From assembly GCA_020740775.1 (NCBI GenBank), contig JAHEWK010000001.1:3844001-3908000 (forward strand): a DNA stretch of 64,000 bases, written 5' to 3'. Under the pieces are notes generated by a model that was not told the origin of the DNA, did not search any database, and worked only from the letters and a program-made list of their open reading frames with translations. Source of the stretch: Ilyonectria destructans. Lineage: Eukaryota; Ascomycota; Sordariomycetes; Hypocreales; Nectriaceae. Made by a program: the position numbers and the translations under genes. Below, one piece after another: positions 45,644 through 56,409 of this stretch (the stretch's first letter is position 1; the number at the start of each line of letters is the position of its first letter).

Positions 45644-46267
45644 ATGGCGGATAATCTTTCGGTAGCGAGCGTGCGAGTCATGGTAGCACAATCAGGCCAC
45701 CATCTTCGGCCGAACAAGGCGGAATGTCCGATGAAGCTCACTTGTGTCGGTCTGTGCCTGGCCGAACAATCCAATCACGCCCAGCCGGGTACTATGGCAA
45801 TGGGTTCAAAGAAAGTTACAAGTCGTCATTGCTGTGTCACCTTGGGGCAAATGCTCGTGGTGTTCTTTCGCACGCGAACGCTCACCTGTCGCCGTCCGCT
45901 TCCCTTATGTCCGGCCGTTTGGCGTAGTATCTCGGCCTCCGGCCACGGCTTCCCCCACACGGCGTGTACCGTTCGCTATTCAACGTCCCGTGTAACCTAC
46001 CATGTCGTCTTTCATTGCAAATTACTACCCATCGTCTCTATTGGTTGTTGGAAGCGAATGTCTTATTGTTCCGCTCAAGATGACATATGGCATACTCCGT
46101 CGGACTTAACAGTCTTTGTCGTGAACCGGATCTCGGATTCATGGCTGTCCATCTTGCGGACCATCCGGAGGTCCCTCTTCATCTATCTGCCAAATTTGAG
46201 AGAATTAGACGCGGCGTTCGCAGAACTGGCCCAGGTGACATTATCAGGAAACCCACATTTGAGTTAA
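45644..46267 (+). CDS. open frame of 207 codons, doubtful gene
   Basis: ATG 45644 is in good context (ACCATGGCGG), but the predicted protein is Cys/His/Arg/Ser-rich with no hydrophobic core pattern or recognisable motif, and shorter frames overlap it. It is the longest frame in the gene-poor region. I regard it as more likely chance or a decayed element than a gene. Confidence 0.15.
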   Translation: MADNLSVASVRVMVAQSGHHLRPNKAECPMKLTCVGLCLAEQSNHAQPGTMAMGSKKVTSRHCCVTLGQMLVVFFRTRTLTCRRPLPLCPAVWRSISASGHGFPHTACTVRYSTSRVTYHVVFHCKLLPIVSIGCWKRMSYCSAQDDIWHTPSDLTVFVVNRISDSWLSILRTIRRSLFIYLPNLRELDAAFAELAQVTLSGNPHLS

Positions 46268-47068
46268 AGGTTAAGGAACGGTGACCGCGTTCTAGAGCTG
46301 TCTCGAAGGGTTGCGAGATACCCGTCGAATTCGGGTATTAGTCAAGGTTCGTTACTTTGCACATGGCTCCATCAACCTTGATGGTCTCCATTCCAGTAGA
46401 TTCCCCGACGCAGATCATCTCCAAATTCTACACCACGACAATAAAGAACAGCAACAATCACAGCTTCACAGCTTCACAGCTTCAAGACTGATTATTTCCC
46501 GAAATTGGGTTCTTCCTTGGTCCTAGCTACTGTCTACAATCGCAGTGATGGGGCATGTCTATTGCAGCCCCCAGCTATACCTCCTCCCCTCGAGATCCGG
46601 AATCGCCTCCAAGTCGATCCCTCATATTCTGCCCCGCTGAACTGCATAGTTCGGCTAGAGAACCAGGAAATAAAAGATGTTGAAATTCTTTTGTTTCCCC
46701 GTAAACGCGAGGATCATGCATGCGTCTCATCTCTCTTTATCCCCTTAAGGGTATCGTCATAATGCAAGTCTTTGACCTTTTTGCTTCGCCTCACAAATGC
46801 AGGTTTGCCCCATGTTGTCTTTGTTGAAAGACGCCCACTCCGTGCCTGGTATATCATGAAAAATTTCCCGCCGTTGTGAAATAAATGAAAATCAGATGCC
46901 GGGAAACCGCCCCTCCCTTTCCGGTGGGAGATACAAAGGTTTCGTTGAGAACCGTACGCCGCCTGAAAGTTGCCTGATGAAATAGACTGATTAAACATCT
47001 ATGTTGAATGTTGCAGAGAGCTGTTGAATACTCTCTTTTCCTCCAAAAAAATTATTGTGGAGTTAAAT

Positions 47069-48438
47069 TTAGAACTTGAGCTGCTTAGGCTGCTCCCAGG
47101 TGAAGCTCTGGTTGGTACCGAAGTGACCGTTCTTGGCCGTCTGGCGGTAGATGGGCTTGGTAAGGTTCAGCTCCTTGACAATGACACCAGGTCGAAGGTC
47201 GAAGTTGTTGCGGATGATCTCGACGAGCTCGTCAGAGGTCTTCTCAGAGGTGCCGTACGAGTCGACGTAGATGGAGAGGGGCTCGGCGACACCAATGGCG
47301 TACGAGAGCTGGACGAGGGCACGTCGGGCCAGGCCGGCGGCAACCAGGGACTTGGCGATCCAGCGACCGACGTAAGCGGCGGATCGATCGACCTTGGAGA
47401 AGTCCTTGCCGGAGAAGGCACCACCACCGTGGGCACCCCAGCCACCGTAGGTGTCGACGATGATCTTGCGGCCAGTCAGACCAGCATCACCCTGGGGACC
47501 ACCAATGATGAAGAGACCAGAGGGTTGGATCTAAAGTAATATGTTAGTCTGCGGGATTGCGTCATGTTGGACGGGAGGATACTTACGTGGTAGACGGTCT
47601 TGTCGTCGAGGTACTTGGCGGGAATGACCTTCTGGATGATCTTCTCCTTAATCTCCTTGCGGAGCTGCTCAGTGGTGATATCCTCGGAGTGCTGGGCAGA
47701 GACGACGACGGTATCGACGCGCTGGGGAACAACAGCGCCGTTGTCGTGGCGGTACTCAATGGTAACCTGGGTCTTGGTGTCGGGTCGGAGCCAGGGGAGG
47801 GAGCCGTCGCGGCGGGCAGCGGACATGGCAGCGTTGAGCTTGTGGGCGAAGAGGAGAGTGAGGGGGAAGAGCTCAGGGGTCTCGTCGGTGGCATAGCCGA
47901 ACATGATACCCTGGTCACCGGCACCGAGCTGCTCGAGGGCCTGCTCGTAGTGGAGACCTTGCGCGATATCGGGGGACTGCTGCTCAATGGCGACGAGCAG
48001 GTTGCAGGTCTTGTAGTCGAAACCCTTGGAGGAGTCATCGTAGCCGATGTCCTTGATGGCCTCACGGACGACCTTCTGGTAGTCGAGGTTGGCCTTGGTG
48101 GTGATCTCACCGAAGACCATGATCATGCCGGTCTTGGTGGCAGTCTCGCAAGCAACCTTGGAGAGGGGGTCCTCGGCGAGACAGGCATCGAGAATGGCAT
48201 CCGAAACCTGATCAGCGATCTTGTCGGGGTGACCCTCACCGACGGACTCGGACTGGGAGGCGGTTAGCGACGGGTTTTATTTGATGAGGAGGAGCCGCGG
48301 CAATCATCATGACTGTGAGCGCCGCGCTTGGTGGGGGTGAAAACCTACAGTGAACAGGAAAGTGCCCTCGTTGTAGTGCTTTCCGTTTCCGTTGGCGTGA
48401 ACGCCGTTGGTGCCGTTGGTGCCGTTGACAGCAGACAT
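47069..48438 (-). CDS. S-adenosylmethionine synthetase
   Basis: Makes S-adenosylmethionine from ATP and methionine, the cell's methyl donor. Exons 48438-48349, 48252-47587 and 47530-47069 give 405 residues. Introns 48348-48253 (GTAGGT, CGCTAAC, CCCAG) and 47586-47531 (GTAAGT, GACTAAC, TTTAG) are canonical. The N-terminal extension repeats Asn-Gly-Thr (NGTNGTNG) before [16 protein letters not shown], the ATP-binding start of the family. Signatures [15 protein letters not shown] near residue 136 and [19 protein letters not shown] near 287 are intact, including the metal- and phosphate-binding Asp and Lys. Synonymous codon use is strongly biased, as expected for a highly expressed gene. Confidence 0.97.
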
Positions 48439-49323
48439 TGTGAGGATTGGGGGGGGGAGGAAGAAGCGAGGTAAGCGGGGAGGAAGAGCGACGCGAAAAG
48501 GTCTTTCTGTGGTGACGAAGGGGGGAGTCACTGCGAGGCGGTTAGAAAGATGCAGACAACAAGGAGCAGCGAGCGCGAGAGCAAGAGCGATTGAACGAGG
48601 CGATTGAGGGACTCGGGAACTAAGGGAGAGTTGGGGACACGTACCACAGGAGCTATGAGGGATGAGAGCAGAGGAAGAAAGAGAAGTGAGGATGCGAGGA
48701 GGAAAGACGGGGGAGGTGAAGGGTAGAAAAGGCGGAGGGGATGTACGAATACGTAGGTTGCAGGATTTATTTGGGAGAGACGCAGGCGGGGGGCGGAAGT
48801 CGCAGCAGCGCAGGGAACGAACCCACAATGGAATTGGGCTTGTACTTTGTTCCAAGGGTTGTATTGCATTGTACAATTGATGCTGGCCATGACTAAAATT
48901 ACACCGTCGAGACTACGCATGTACTACTTGGGCGCGTCGATGTACATTGTGCCCTGGATGCCATGTACACTGCAGGCCCTGGACCTGAGCTGGTTCACCG
49001 CGGGACAGGGAGGCGGGAAACCAACCCCAGCGCCCCCAGGTCCAGGGGAAGAAAAGCCAGGGAAGAAAAAAAAATTGCCATGGCGGCCGGTAGTCGGGCG
49101 GCTGTTCCTGTGGCTGTGACGATAAAGCAGTACCCGGAATTACGGTGGGGGGCGGCGGCGGCAGCAGGTACTCCACCATCGCCGGGCGGTAATCACTCGG
49201 CGCCGTTGCAGGCCAATGGAGGGGGAGGGGTAAAGAAAAAAAACGCTTCTCGGGCGCCGAAATTTACAACGGAATTGCGCCATCGGCCTGCCCCAGCCAA
49301 CTTTTTCTGCCTGTCCCCCCGAA

Positions 49324-49361
49324 GCCAGTACCAGCCAGTACCAGCCAGCCCAGCCAGCCCA
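49324..49361. repeat. short tandem repeat CCAGTACCAG / CCAGC
   Basis: GCCAGTACCAGCCAGTACCA then CAGCCCAGCCAGCCC: period about 10 then 5-9 bp. Probably slippage product. Confidence 0.7.
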
Positions 49362-49606
49362 ACAAAGTCACCCACGGGTGCGTGCCTCTCCTCTGGATCA
49401 GTCCCACGCTAGGGAAGCTGCCGTCCAAAGAGAGAGAGAAACGGAGCAGCTACGGAGACTCGGAGACAATGAATGAGGGGGTTGCTGGTTCGCCGGAGAC
49501 TTGCCGGGCCAGCCAGTCCCTTGACCGCCTTGCATACACGTGCGGCGGGGTTGGGATGGCGGCTGGATCAAGCAGGAGCGTAACCGGCAGCGTCATGGAA
49601 GCAGAT

Positions 49607-49680
49607 GGTACATGATAGCATCTGTACCTATGTAGGACGGTACATGATAGCAGCAGTACCTAGGCATGTGCAGTACCTAG
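49607..49680. repeat. direct repeat GGTACATGATAGCA with TACCTAG copies
   Basis: GGTACATGATAGCA at 49607-49620 and 49639-49652, identical over 14 bp and 32 bp apart. Each is followed within a few bases by GTACCTA; a third GTACCTAG lies at 49673-49680. Confidence 0.75.
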
Positions 49681-50236
49681 CTAAGGTGGGTTCTCGGCAG
49701 CTGGCAGCGGCGGTTGGGAGCGATAGAAGAAGACGATGATAGCCATGATACTACTAGCCAAGACCTGCATTCCTGATAGTGGAGGCCGGGCTGGTGAACA
49801 GTGCGCCTTGGTGGTGACGATGGCGGGGCAAGAACGCATGAAAGCATGAAAGCACCGAGAGACACTCAACTCTGAGTTCAGTTCTTGCCCCACCTTCCGT
49901 GCCAAACTTTCTATCCTCTCGCCGTCTCGCGTCACTCTGCAACCATTTTTCCTCACCAAGCCTCCGGCTCGCGTTTCCTTTACCCGCTATTGCGACCCAA
50001 CCTGCCTGGGCCTTGCCTGTCCCTGTCTGTCCTACTGTACTCCGTACCGTAGTACACCAAGCTCCCACTCACCGAGTCTCACCTTGCCATCTTGCCGCCT
50101 TCCCCGGTGACCACTTTTTCTCCGTCTCGGCCGGCCTTGCTTCGCGGATCTTCCCTTCGCTCCACATCCACCACAACATCCACGGGAACCGTCTCACCTC
50201 GATCCTTCATCCTTCATCCTCGACCAAGCCAGCACC

Positions 50237-51260
50237 ATGAGCAAGTTCGGCGCCATGGTCATGGGCCCCGCCGGGGCCGGCAAGGTACGTACATGCTGTC
50301 AGCTTGCATCATTCAGCCATCCGTGTTCGACAATCCGACATTACGACACATGCCTATTCTCGATTGCGTGCTAGCTACTAACCCTCCCTTGCTTTCCACC
50401 CGCAGTCCACCTTCTGTGCCGCCCTCATTACCCACCTGCAGCTCAACCGCCGCTCGGCCTTCTATGTCAACCTCGATCCCGCCGCCGAGACCTTCGAACA
50501 CACGCCCGACCTCGACATCAAGGAGCTCATCTCCCTCAAGGATGCCATGGAAGAGGTGGGCCTCGGGCCCAATGGCGGTCTCATCTACTGCTTCGAGTTC
50601 CTCATGGAGAACCTCGACTGGCTGACAGAGGCCCTCGACACCTTAACCGAGGAGTACCTCATCATCTTCGATATGCCTGGCCAGATCGAACTCTACACCC
50701 ACGTCCCCATCCTCCCCGCCCTCATGAAGTTCCTCTCTCAGCCCGGCTCCCTCGATATCCGCATGGCCGCCATCTACCTCCTCGAGGCCACTTTTGTCGT
50801 TGACCGCGCCAAGTTCTTCTCCGGAACACTCAGTGCCATGAGTGCTATGCTCATGCTCGAAGTCCCCCACATTAACGTCCTGTCAAAAATGGACCTTGTC
50901 AAAGACCAGGTTAAGAAGAAAGACATGAAGCGCTTCCTCACACCTGGCGTGGACCTCCTCGACGACGACCCAATCGAACGCGCGAGGCGGGTAACTGAAG
51001 GGCCCGACGCCGAAGACGACGAGTCCAGGCCAGCGGATGACAAGGAACAGGTCATGAGGGGCGCCAGCTTCCGGCGACTGAACCGCGCCGTGGCGGGTCT
51101 GATTGAGAGCTTCAGCATGATCAACTACCTGAAGCTGGATGTGACGAACGAGGACAGCGTTGCCTCCATCCTGAGCTACGTTGACGACTGTATCCAGTTC
51201 CACGAGGCCCAAGACCCCAAGGAGCCGAACGACGAAGAGGAGTACGAGGATCAGGAGTGA
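50237..51260 (+). CDS. GPN3: GPN-loop GTPase 3
   Basis: GTPase that with Npa3/GPN1 helps assemble and import RNA polymerase II. Exons 50237-50284 and 50406-51260 give 300 residues. The 121-nt intron (GTACGT, CTACTAAC, CGCAG) splits the P-loop GPAGAGKST exactly between Lys16 and Ser17. The family hallmark GPN is at residues 70-72 (GLGPNGGL), Asp40 in VNLDPAAE is switch I, DMPGQIEL at 105-112 is the G3 motif and LSKMDLV the G4 motif. The C-terminus is Asp/Glu-rich, as in fungal members, and slightly longer than in animals. Start context CACCATGAGC is good. Confidence 0.96.
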
Positions 51261-51654
51261 TGCTGTGTGCGTCTAGTCTCTGATTTTGCAAAAATAAAAC
51301 GGGAAAATGGTATCGGGTGTAGGGGGGGGCATTTGCTTTATGGTCTTTATGGTATTGCATAGCGCCGGCGTTGATATCCACGTCTTAGGATCTAAAGACG
51401 TAATGTGACTGAGCAAGAAAGCTCACACGTCCTCCTGGCTGTCCCGACTGTGTCATGCATGGGCTGTAATCCGTCCTGTTCTCCATCTCTTTACATGGCC
51501 ATCGTGATAGCCCATGGCCTATATCCTCCGCCATGGTTCGATTGTGGTATCATCTCCCCCTTTCCCATTATTTCCCGGTCGCGAATGTCGTAAGTCTGAT
51601 GTCGTGATATCGATGCTTCTCCTATCCATCTTTCTCGGCTAAGGTGTTTCCAGT
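51261..51654. other. short intergenic between convergent genes
   Basis: 3' ends of GPN3 (plus) and the Apq12-like gene (minus). AT-richer, AATAAA at 51293-51298 is a possible poly(A) signal for GPN3. Nothing else seen. Confidence 0.6.
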
Positions 51655-52176
51655 TCACCGTCCCGAACTCCGTCCACTGGCGCCAGCCATGCCCTGTTGC
51701 GCCTCGTACCGGTTGTATTCGTCCACCCACACATCCTTGAGGAGCGCCAGGTAGCCCACGATCTTGCCGCCAACGACGGCGACGTCCCGCGCGCTCTCGA
51801 ACACGCCGCGGTCCCAAACCCAGGCGGCGACGGCGACAAAGGCGGCCCAGGACGCGATGCGCAGCGTCAGGCGGGTCCACCACAGCAGCAGGCGTCGGAT
51901 CCAGTTGAGGACGACGAGGACGGTGGCGAGGACGAGCAGCGAGGCGATGACGCCGACGAGGCCCTGGTTCTCGGCCATGACGTTGAGCAGGCGCTCGAAC
52001 AGCGGCTGCAGGATCGGGTACGCGGCGTTGAACAGGCGCTGGGCCTGGATGATGGCGTTGCGCTTGAGCACCTGGAGGGGCGCGTGCGGGTGGAGGAGGT
52101 GGGTGTGGATGGAGTCGACGAGCTCGGCCGGGAGGAAGGCTGAGAGCAGATGCGTGGTCAGCGAGGGCGAGTCCAT
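51655..52176 (-). CDS. Apq12-like nuclear envelope/ER membrane protein
   Basis: Apq12 family proteins sit in the nuclear envelope/ER and support nuclear pore assembly and lipid homeostasis. From ATG 52176 the product has 173 residues. Two hydrophobic segments are evident: LVGVIASLLVLATVLVVLNW (about 90-110) and RIASWAAFVAVAAWVW (about 118-135), linked by RRLLLWWTRLTL, with a charged C-terminus (DVWVDEYNRYEAQQG) typical of fungal members. The frame stays open upstream to an ATG at 52605, but that part contains a good donor (CTC|GTGAGT near 52557), is Pro/Cys-rich and overlaps poly-T, so it is more likely a spliced leader. Family call is moderately sure. Confidence 0.72.
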   Translation of the reverse strand: MDSPSLTTHLLSAFLPAELVDSIHTHLLHPHAPLQVLKRNAIIQAQRLFNAAYPILQPLFERLLNVMAENQGLVGVIASLLVLATVLVVLNWIRRLLLWWTRLTLRIASWAAFVAVAAWVWDRGVFESARDVAVVGGKIVGYLALLKDVWVDEYNRYEAQQGMAGASGRSSGR

Positions 52177-53586
52177 GGCTGCGGATGGCTCCTTCTGCGA
52201 TGCGTGCAGGAGTCTCTGTGTGTAGATGCGTAGTAGCTTGGACAAAAAGCCTGGTGCGATGGGGTTGCGCTGTGGGCTACCAAGCAGAGAGAGTAGGGAG
52301 GCAAGAGAATGGCCAGGTTTGGAGGCGGTCGAGTTGGAGAAAGCTGGGAGAGCGGTGGGGAGCCGTTCTGTCGCGTGGCGTTTTTTTTTTATGGCGTCGG
52401 GGCGCTTTACCCTCGTGAGCCGTGGCCGACTAGGCCCAGCACAAGCACAGGGGGGGGGGGTAGCATCGCGACAGAACGACGGTGGATGACAAACATGACA
52501 GAACAAAGGAAGAGTGAAGGAAGTTACAAAGAACGTCCAAGGAAAAGCAGGAAACTCACGAGACTCCCGGAGTTTGTCATGGAGCCAGTAGTCGGTGACA
52601 TCCATGGTTCAGTACTTGTGTTCTTCCTCACTGAGTAAAGGATAATTAGCTGGTGAGTGAGTGAGAGAGCTGACGGATGTATGCTTGCGGTCTGGGTGAC
52701 GTGTCAAGTCTTGAAAGAAGAAAAGAAGTACGCGATGGGTTTAATATCAAGTACAGAATAACAAAAAGGATTCTTTGTTTACAGAACACGTCTGGCTCGC
52801 GAAACGTACGTACGTGCTTTGGTTGAAAGGGGAGCTTGTCAGATGTCCCGTGCCAGCTTCGCGACAGCTTCCCCTCATCCTTTTGTACTCCTCACCCGGC
52901 AGACGAGCTCTCTCAGACCTTGTTAGCGCTCCATCAAACACGGGAATTATCCATGCTAGTCGCTGCATGTCTAGGTGTAGGCGGGCCGCTTCTCCGGACC
53001 GTCACCCCAACACCTTATTTCGTGAGTATTCATTCGCACACAGATCCTTTCGCCTGAGCCTCGTTATAAATCAATGTTACCACATTGTTGGGCTACAAGC
53101 CTACCTGTATTATTAAACCTGATCTAACAAATAAAATACAGGGATTCGTCTCATTAAATCATTTCCTAAACTGCCATGTGGTATATTAGTGATCATCGGG
53201 GCATGGACTACCGAGTGTGTGCGAACATCAATACTCTCTATTCATCGTGCAGCTCTCCAACTTAATAGCATGGCCGCCATCAGTGACGAGTTGATGACAA
53301 GTTCACGGTCATAAAAAAGCCAGTCTCAAACTGCCGCATGGCATCAGATTAAGCGTGAAAAATATCAATGGTATATACGGCACCGACCCTGCCAGAAGAA
53401 AAGCTCCAGCACGTAGTGATAGAAGGGTATCGAACATGGACTACATCTAACAACCAAAATGCAACCTCCAGAGTTTAATCTCAAACAACCGCCCCCATCG
53501 CTGATGAATCTAAGCGCCCGACCTATAGACGCCGTAGCAATCGCTTTTTGTTCTCATAAGACCTCCCATATGACGCTCCGCCCCGA
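52177..53586. other. intergenic: leader/promoter of Apq12-like gene and 3' region of next gene
   Basis: On minus, a probable spliced leader with donor GTGAGT near 52557. A G-run at 52451-52460 and a T-run at 52379-52388 are present. 52750-53586 has no coding frame. Confidence 0.5.
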
Positions 53587-56409
53587 TTACTCCTCCAATC
53601 CTTCCAGGATACGCCGTGCCGTCTCAAGTCTCCGTCGGTACATGCGCGACTCTGTGCTCGCCCTGGACACCTCCGTCAACCCAAGAACACATCTCCCGAG
53701 GCTGGCCACAAGTTTTTCCACGAGGGCCTGATCCTCCTTGGCAAGCAATGAAACAGCAGCTGTCTGATCATCGCCGTCGCCGGCCTCCTTTCCGCAGGCA
53801 CTGGCAGTGTCTTGCATAAGGGACTCGGCTATTTGCTTCAGCTCGTGGTCCGGAGAACCTCCAGGAGTCAACACTCCCCCGTTTAATTTGGCCCTGTTCA
53901 CCAATGGGAAACTTCGATTTGTTCCTGTTGACTCAAAGGATGAAATGGAAGGTCGGTGAGAGGCCACGTTCTCGCTGTTTGTCGGTCGGTGCACAACTGT
54001 GTTCCGTCGGACATAGCCCGGTTGGAAATCCGCCGAGTTACGCTTGGAGCGCGGGAACTCGAAGCCACCAAATGTTGTCCGCTTTGACGTTGGGGGGCCA
54101 TCCGAGGAGTCTGACAAGTCGGGTGTGTCGATGGCAGTTTCTTTAGTCTCATCTTGGAGGGTTGAGGTCCGGCTCGAGCGTCCCTCGGTGGCAGTGGCAA
54201 AGGAGTTAACAGATGACACGCTATCAACGCTGGATCTCCGTGGCCGATTCATCACAGGGCCTCTCGTCGTCTCAACGGACTCGTCTGAACTGACACTTGC
54301 CGAACTATCCCTCCGCCCCAGCCGCTGTTGACTGATCGTGCCCATCGCTGAGTGGAGGAAGAAATGCTCGTAGTCGAAGGCATCCTCGCGATCCTCATGG
54401 GAAACCGGGTGTTGGATGGTGTCGTGGTATAGGGACTCGCCGCTTTCGCTCTCATAGTCGCTGAAATCTCCGTCTTGTTCTCCTTCCAGAGGGACTTCGT
54501 CAACAGCCGCGGGCTCATCTTGTTCACCTTGTTCCTCTCCTTCTAGTTTCTCACTCTCTTCCCAACCATCTTCCACTGTAGGTCGGAGATCTTCGTCGAA
54601 CGGTTGCTCTTCTTCCTCGACCTGTTCAACCAGCTTCACCTCCTCTTGTTGCTCTTGCACCTGCTGCTGCTCTTGCACCTGCTGCTGCACTTGCTCCTCC
54701 TGTTGCTGTACTGGCTCCACCTGCTGCACTTGCTCCTCCGGCTGCTCCTCTTTTACTTCATTCACTTCCTTCACCTCCACCCCCCTTTCGGTCTGTTCCG
54801 ATTCCGTTGAACCAGTTCCGTTGATCGCATCTCTTGCGAGAGGCTCAAGGGCATCTCCATAATCAATCCTTACAGCTTCCTCATTTTCTGCCGCTGCCTC
54901 AGCCGCCGCTATTTCCTCATAACTAGGTATGAGTTTCTCAACCCCGAAATCAGCCGGGGCCAAGCCTGCACTCCAAGGAGCCTGCCATGGCGTTTCCGGA
55001 CCTGAGCTGGTTGGGGTCCCTTTTTCTATGAATCCTTGGTCCCATCTTGAGTGTGTAAAGGGACTCGGAGTCCTCAGGCTTTGCAAACTCCGGCGTTTCA
55101 TGCTGTCGGCACGCGCCTGCTCCCTCAAGCTAGAGATCTTTCCCTTCAGGTCCATCATCTGACCTTTCAAATCGCGCATCTGCGCTACCGAGGCAGATCG
55201 AGTAATTTCTTTATCGGTGGCGTATCCAAATGTTGGACTGCGCAAGCTATTGTAGTAGTTGCCGTTGGCGTCCTCGTAGTCTTCATCCTCGCTCAAAGGC
55301 TCAAGGCTCGTATCCAGGGGTTGATGCGATGGCTTGGGGCCGGAATAGCCGGCTCCCAGCGCATCGGCGCTCCTCGATGAAGTCAACGGCTGGCGATACC
55401 CTCCAGCAGCACCTAGCGCGCTAGCTGATCGCGCTGGATATCCAGTAGGGCCGTTTTGAAAGGTCGTCTCGCTCAGCATCCTTGAGTGGCCCGAGGGGGG
55501 AGGAGCAGTGGGCTCACGGAGGGACGTTGAAGGGCGCAAAATGGGCGGCGATGGGGTGGAACCGTCGGACATGGGCGTGTAATATAACGAGCTCCTCGCT
55601 CTGGAAAGGTTTCCCTCCATAGTCTGCGATATCATAAGCACGAGAAAGAGATGGGATACCTAGTCATAACTCACCGTTAATCTCTTTTTCGCGTTGGCAA
55701 GGATTTCCTCGGCTCTATCGCTGATGGAGTTGGTAGAAAATCGATCACCAGCCGACACCTGTCGCACCGGCCTCCTCACAGCTCCAGGTTCTTGCATAGG
55801 CGTTCCCTCTACATATGAAGAGGCCATGCTCTCCTCATCGTCGCCCTGGAAGTTGATGTCGTCGACGCTTACCGCATCATCGAAATCGGCAAACGGGGCA
55901 TTTCGGCCTTGGGTCGTGACGGTGCTCGTGGATTCTATGGAGGATCTCCTTTCGCGCGACGCGATCTGGGCTTTTATCTTGATTTGCGGTAACCCCATGG
56001 TGGGCGAAGATCGTAGAGCAGCATCGTCGTCGCTCGGAACTGACAAGTGCGAGCCGCGTCGAGGACCTCTACCAATAACGCTCTCGACTTCTGTGACCTC
56101 GCCAATATCCGATAGCATGGTGCCGTTTCCGTAGATGATCGGGGTTGAGGGGCTCAAGGGACCGGTGATGAAGGAGTTTTGCGACGGAGGTAGATGGAAT
56201 TGCATGTCGCCGATCTGGGCGTTGTTCCACATCATGAGGGGCGACTGCGAGCGGTCTTCGGGGGAGTCGGGGAAATCATAGTCGGGAAGAATCATATCGG
56301 GGTTCGTCAGGGTTGGCGACCCAGCCATCGGCCGGTAGGTCATCGAGGTCGGAGTCACGGCTCCCTGCCGGGCATCGCCGCCGTGGGCAGTAAAGGAATG
56401 CGTTGCCAT
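53587..56409 (-). CDS. large uncharacterised protein, Ser-rich with Q/E coiled segment
   Basis: Not recognised. Exons 56409-55675 and 55623-53587 give 923 residues; the intron 55674-55624 starts GTGAGT and ends ATCGCAG. The junction reads AEEILANAKKRLT|TMEGNLSRARSS, a conserved-looking helical motif. Around residues 420-440 the repeat RDLKGQMMDLKGKISSLREQ suggests a coiled coil. Residues about 545-615 are almost only Gln, Glu and Val (EEQVQQQVQEQQQVQEQQEE), encoded by TTG/CTG/CTC-rich DNA near 54600-54770. The C-terminus (LVEKLVASLGRCVLGLTEV) is helical. The remainder is Ser/Thr/Pro-rich with many candidate phosphorylation sites. A cytoskeletal or scaffold role is speculation. Confidence 0.8.

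Larger units (their letters stand above)
41345..47068. other. 5.7-kb region without a confident gene
   Basis: Between two minus-strand genes. 41345-41560 is the promoter of the small gene. 41880-41960 holds TG/TGTC microsatellite. 42960-43130 looks like a plus-strand leader exon ending at GTAAGC (43128), and 43440-43620 is C/T-rich. A 50-codon plus frame begins ATG 43741 (MANRHEHNVRIQN). 44700-46300 has only unconvincing frames, the longest listed separately. CACAGCTT is repeated three times near 46459-46484. Overall it could hold a non-coding transcript or a fast-evolving gene. Confidence 0.4.
48439..50236. other. intergenic, divergent promoters of SAM synthetase and GPN3
   Basis: Head-to-head gene pair. 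On minus, GTACGTGTCC near 48646 may be the donor of a leader intron of the SAM synthetase gene. The region holds short tandem and direct repeats (listed) and a C/T-rich plus-strand leader before 50237. No coding frame recognised. Confidence 0.55.

Noticed and set aside
47557..48267. 236-codon plus frame opposite SAM synthetase
   Set aside because: Antisense shadow of a highly biased coding exon.
52177..52605. N-terminal extension of the Apq12-like protein to ATG 52605
   Set aside because: The added segment contains a strong donor and low-complexity sequence, and family members start near the internal ATG.
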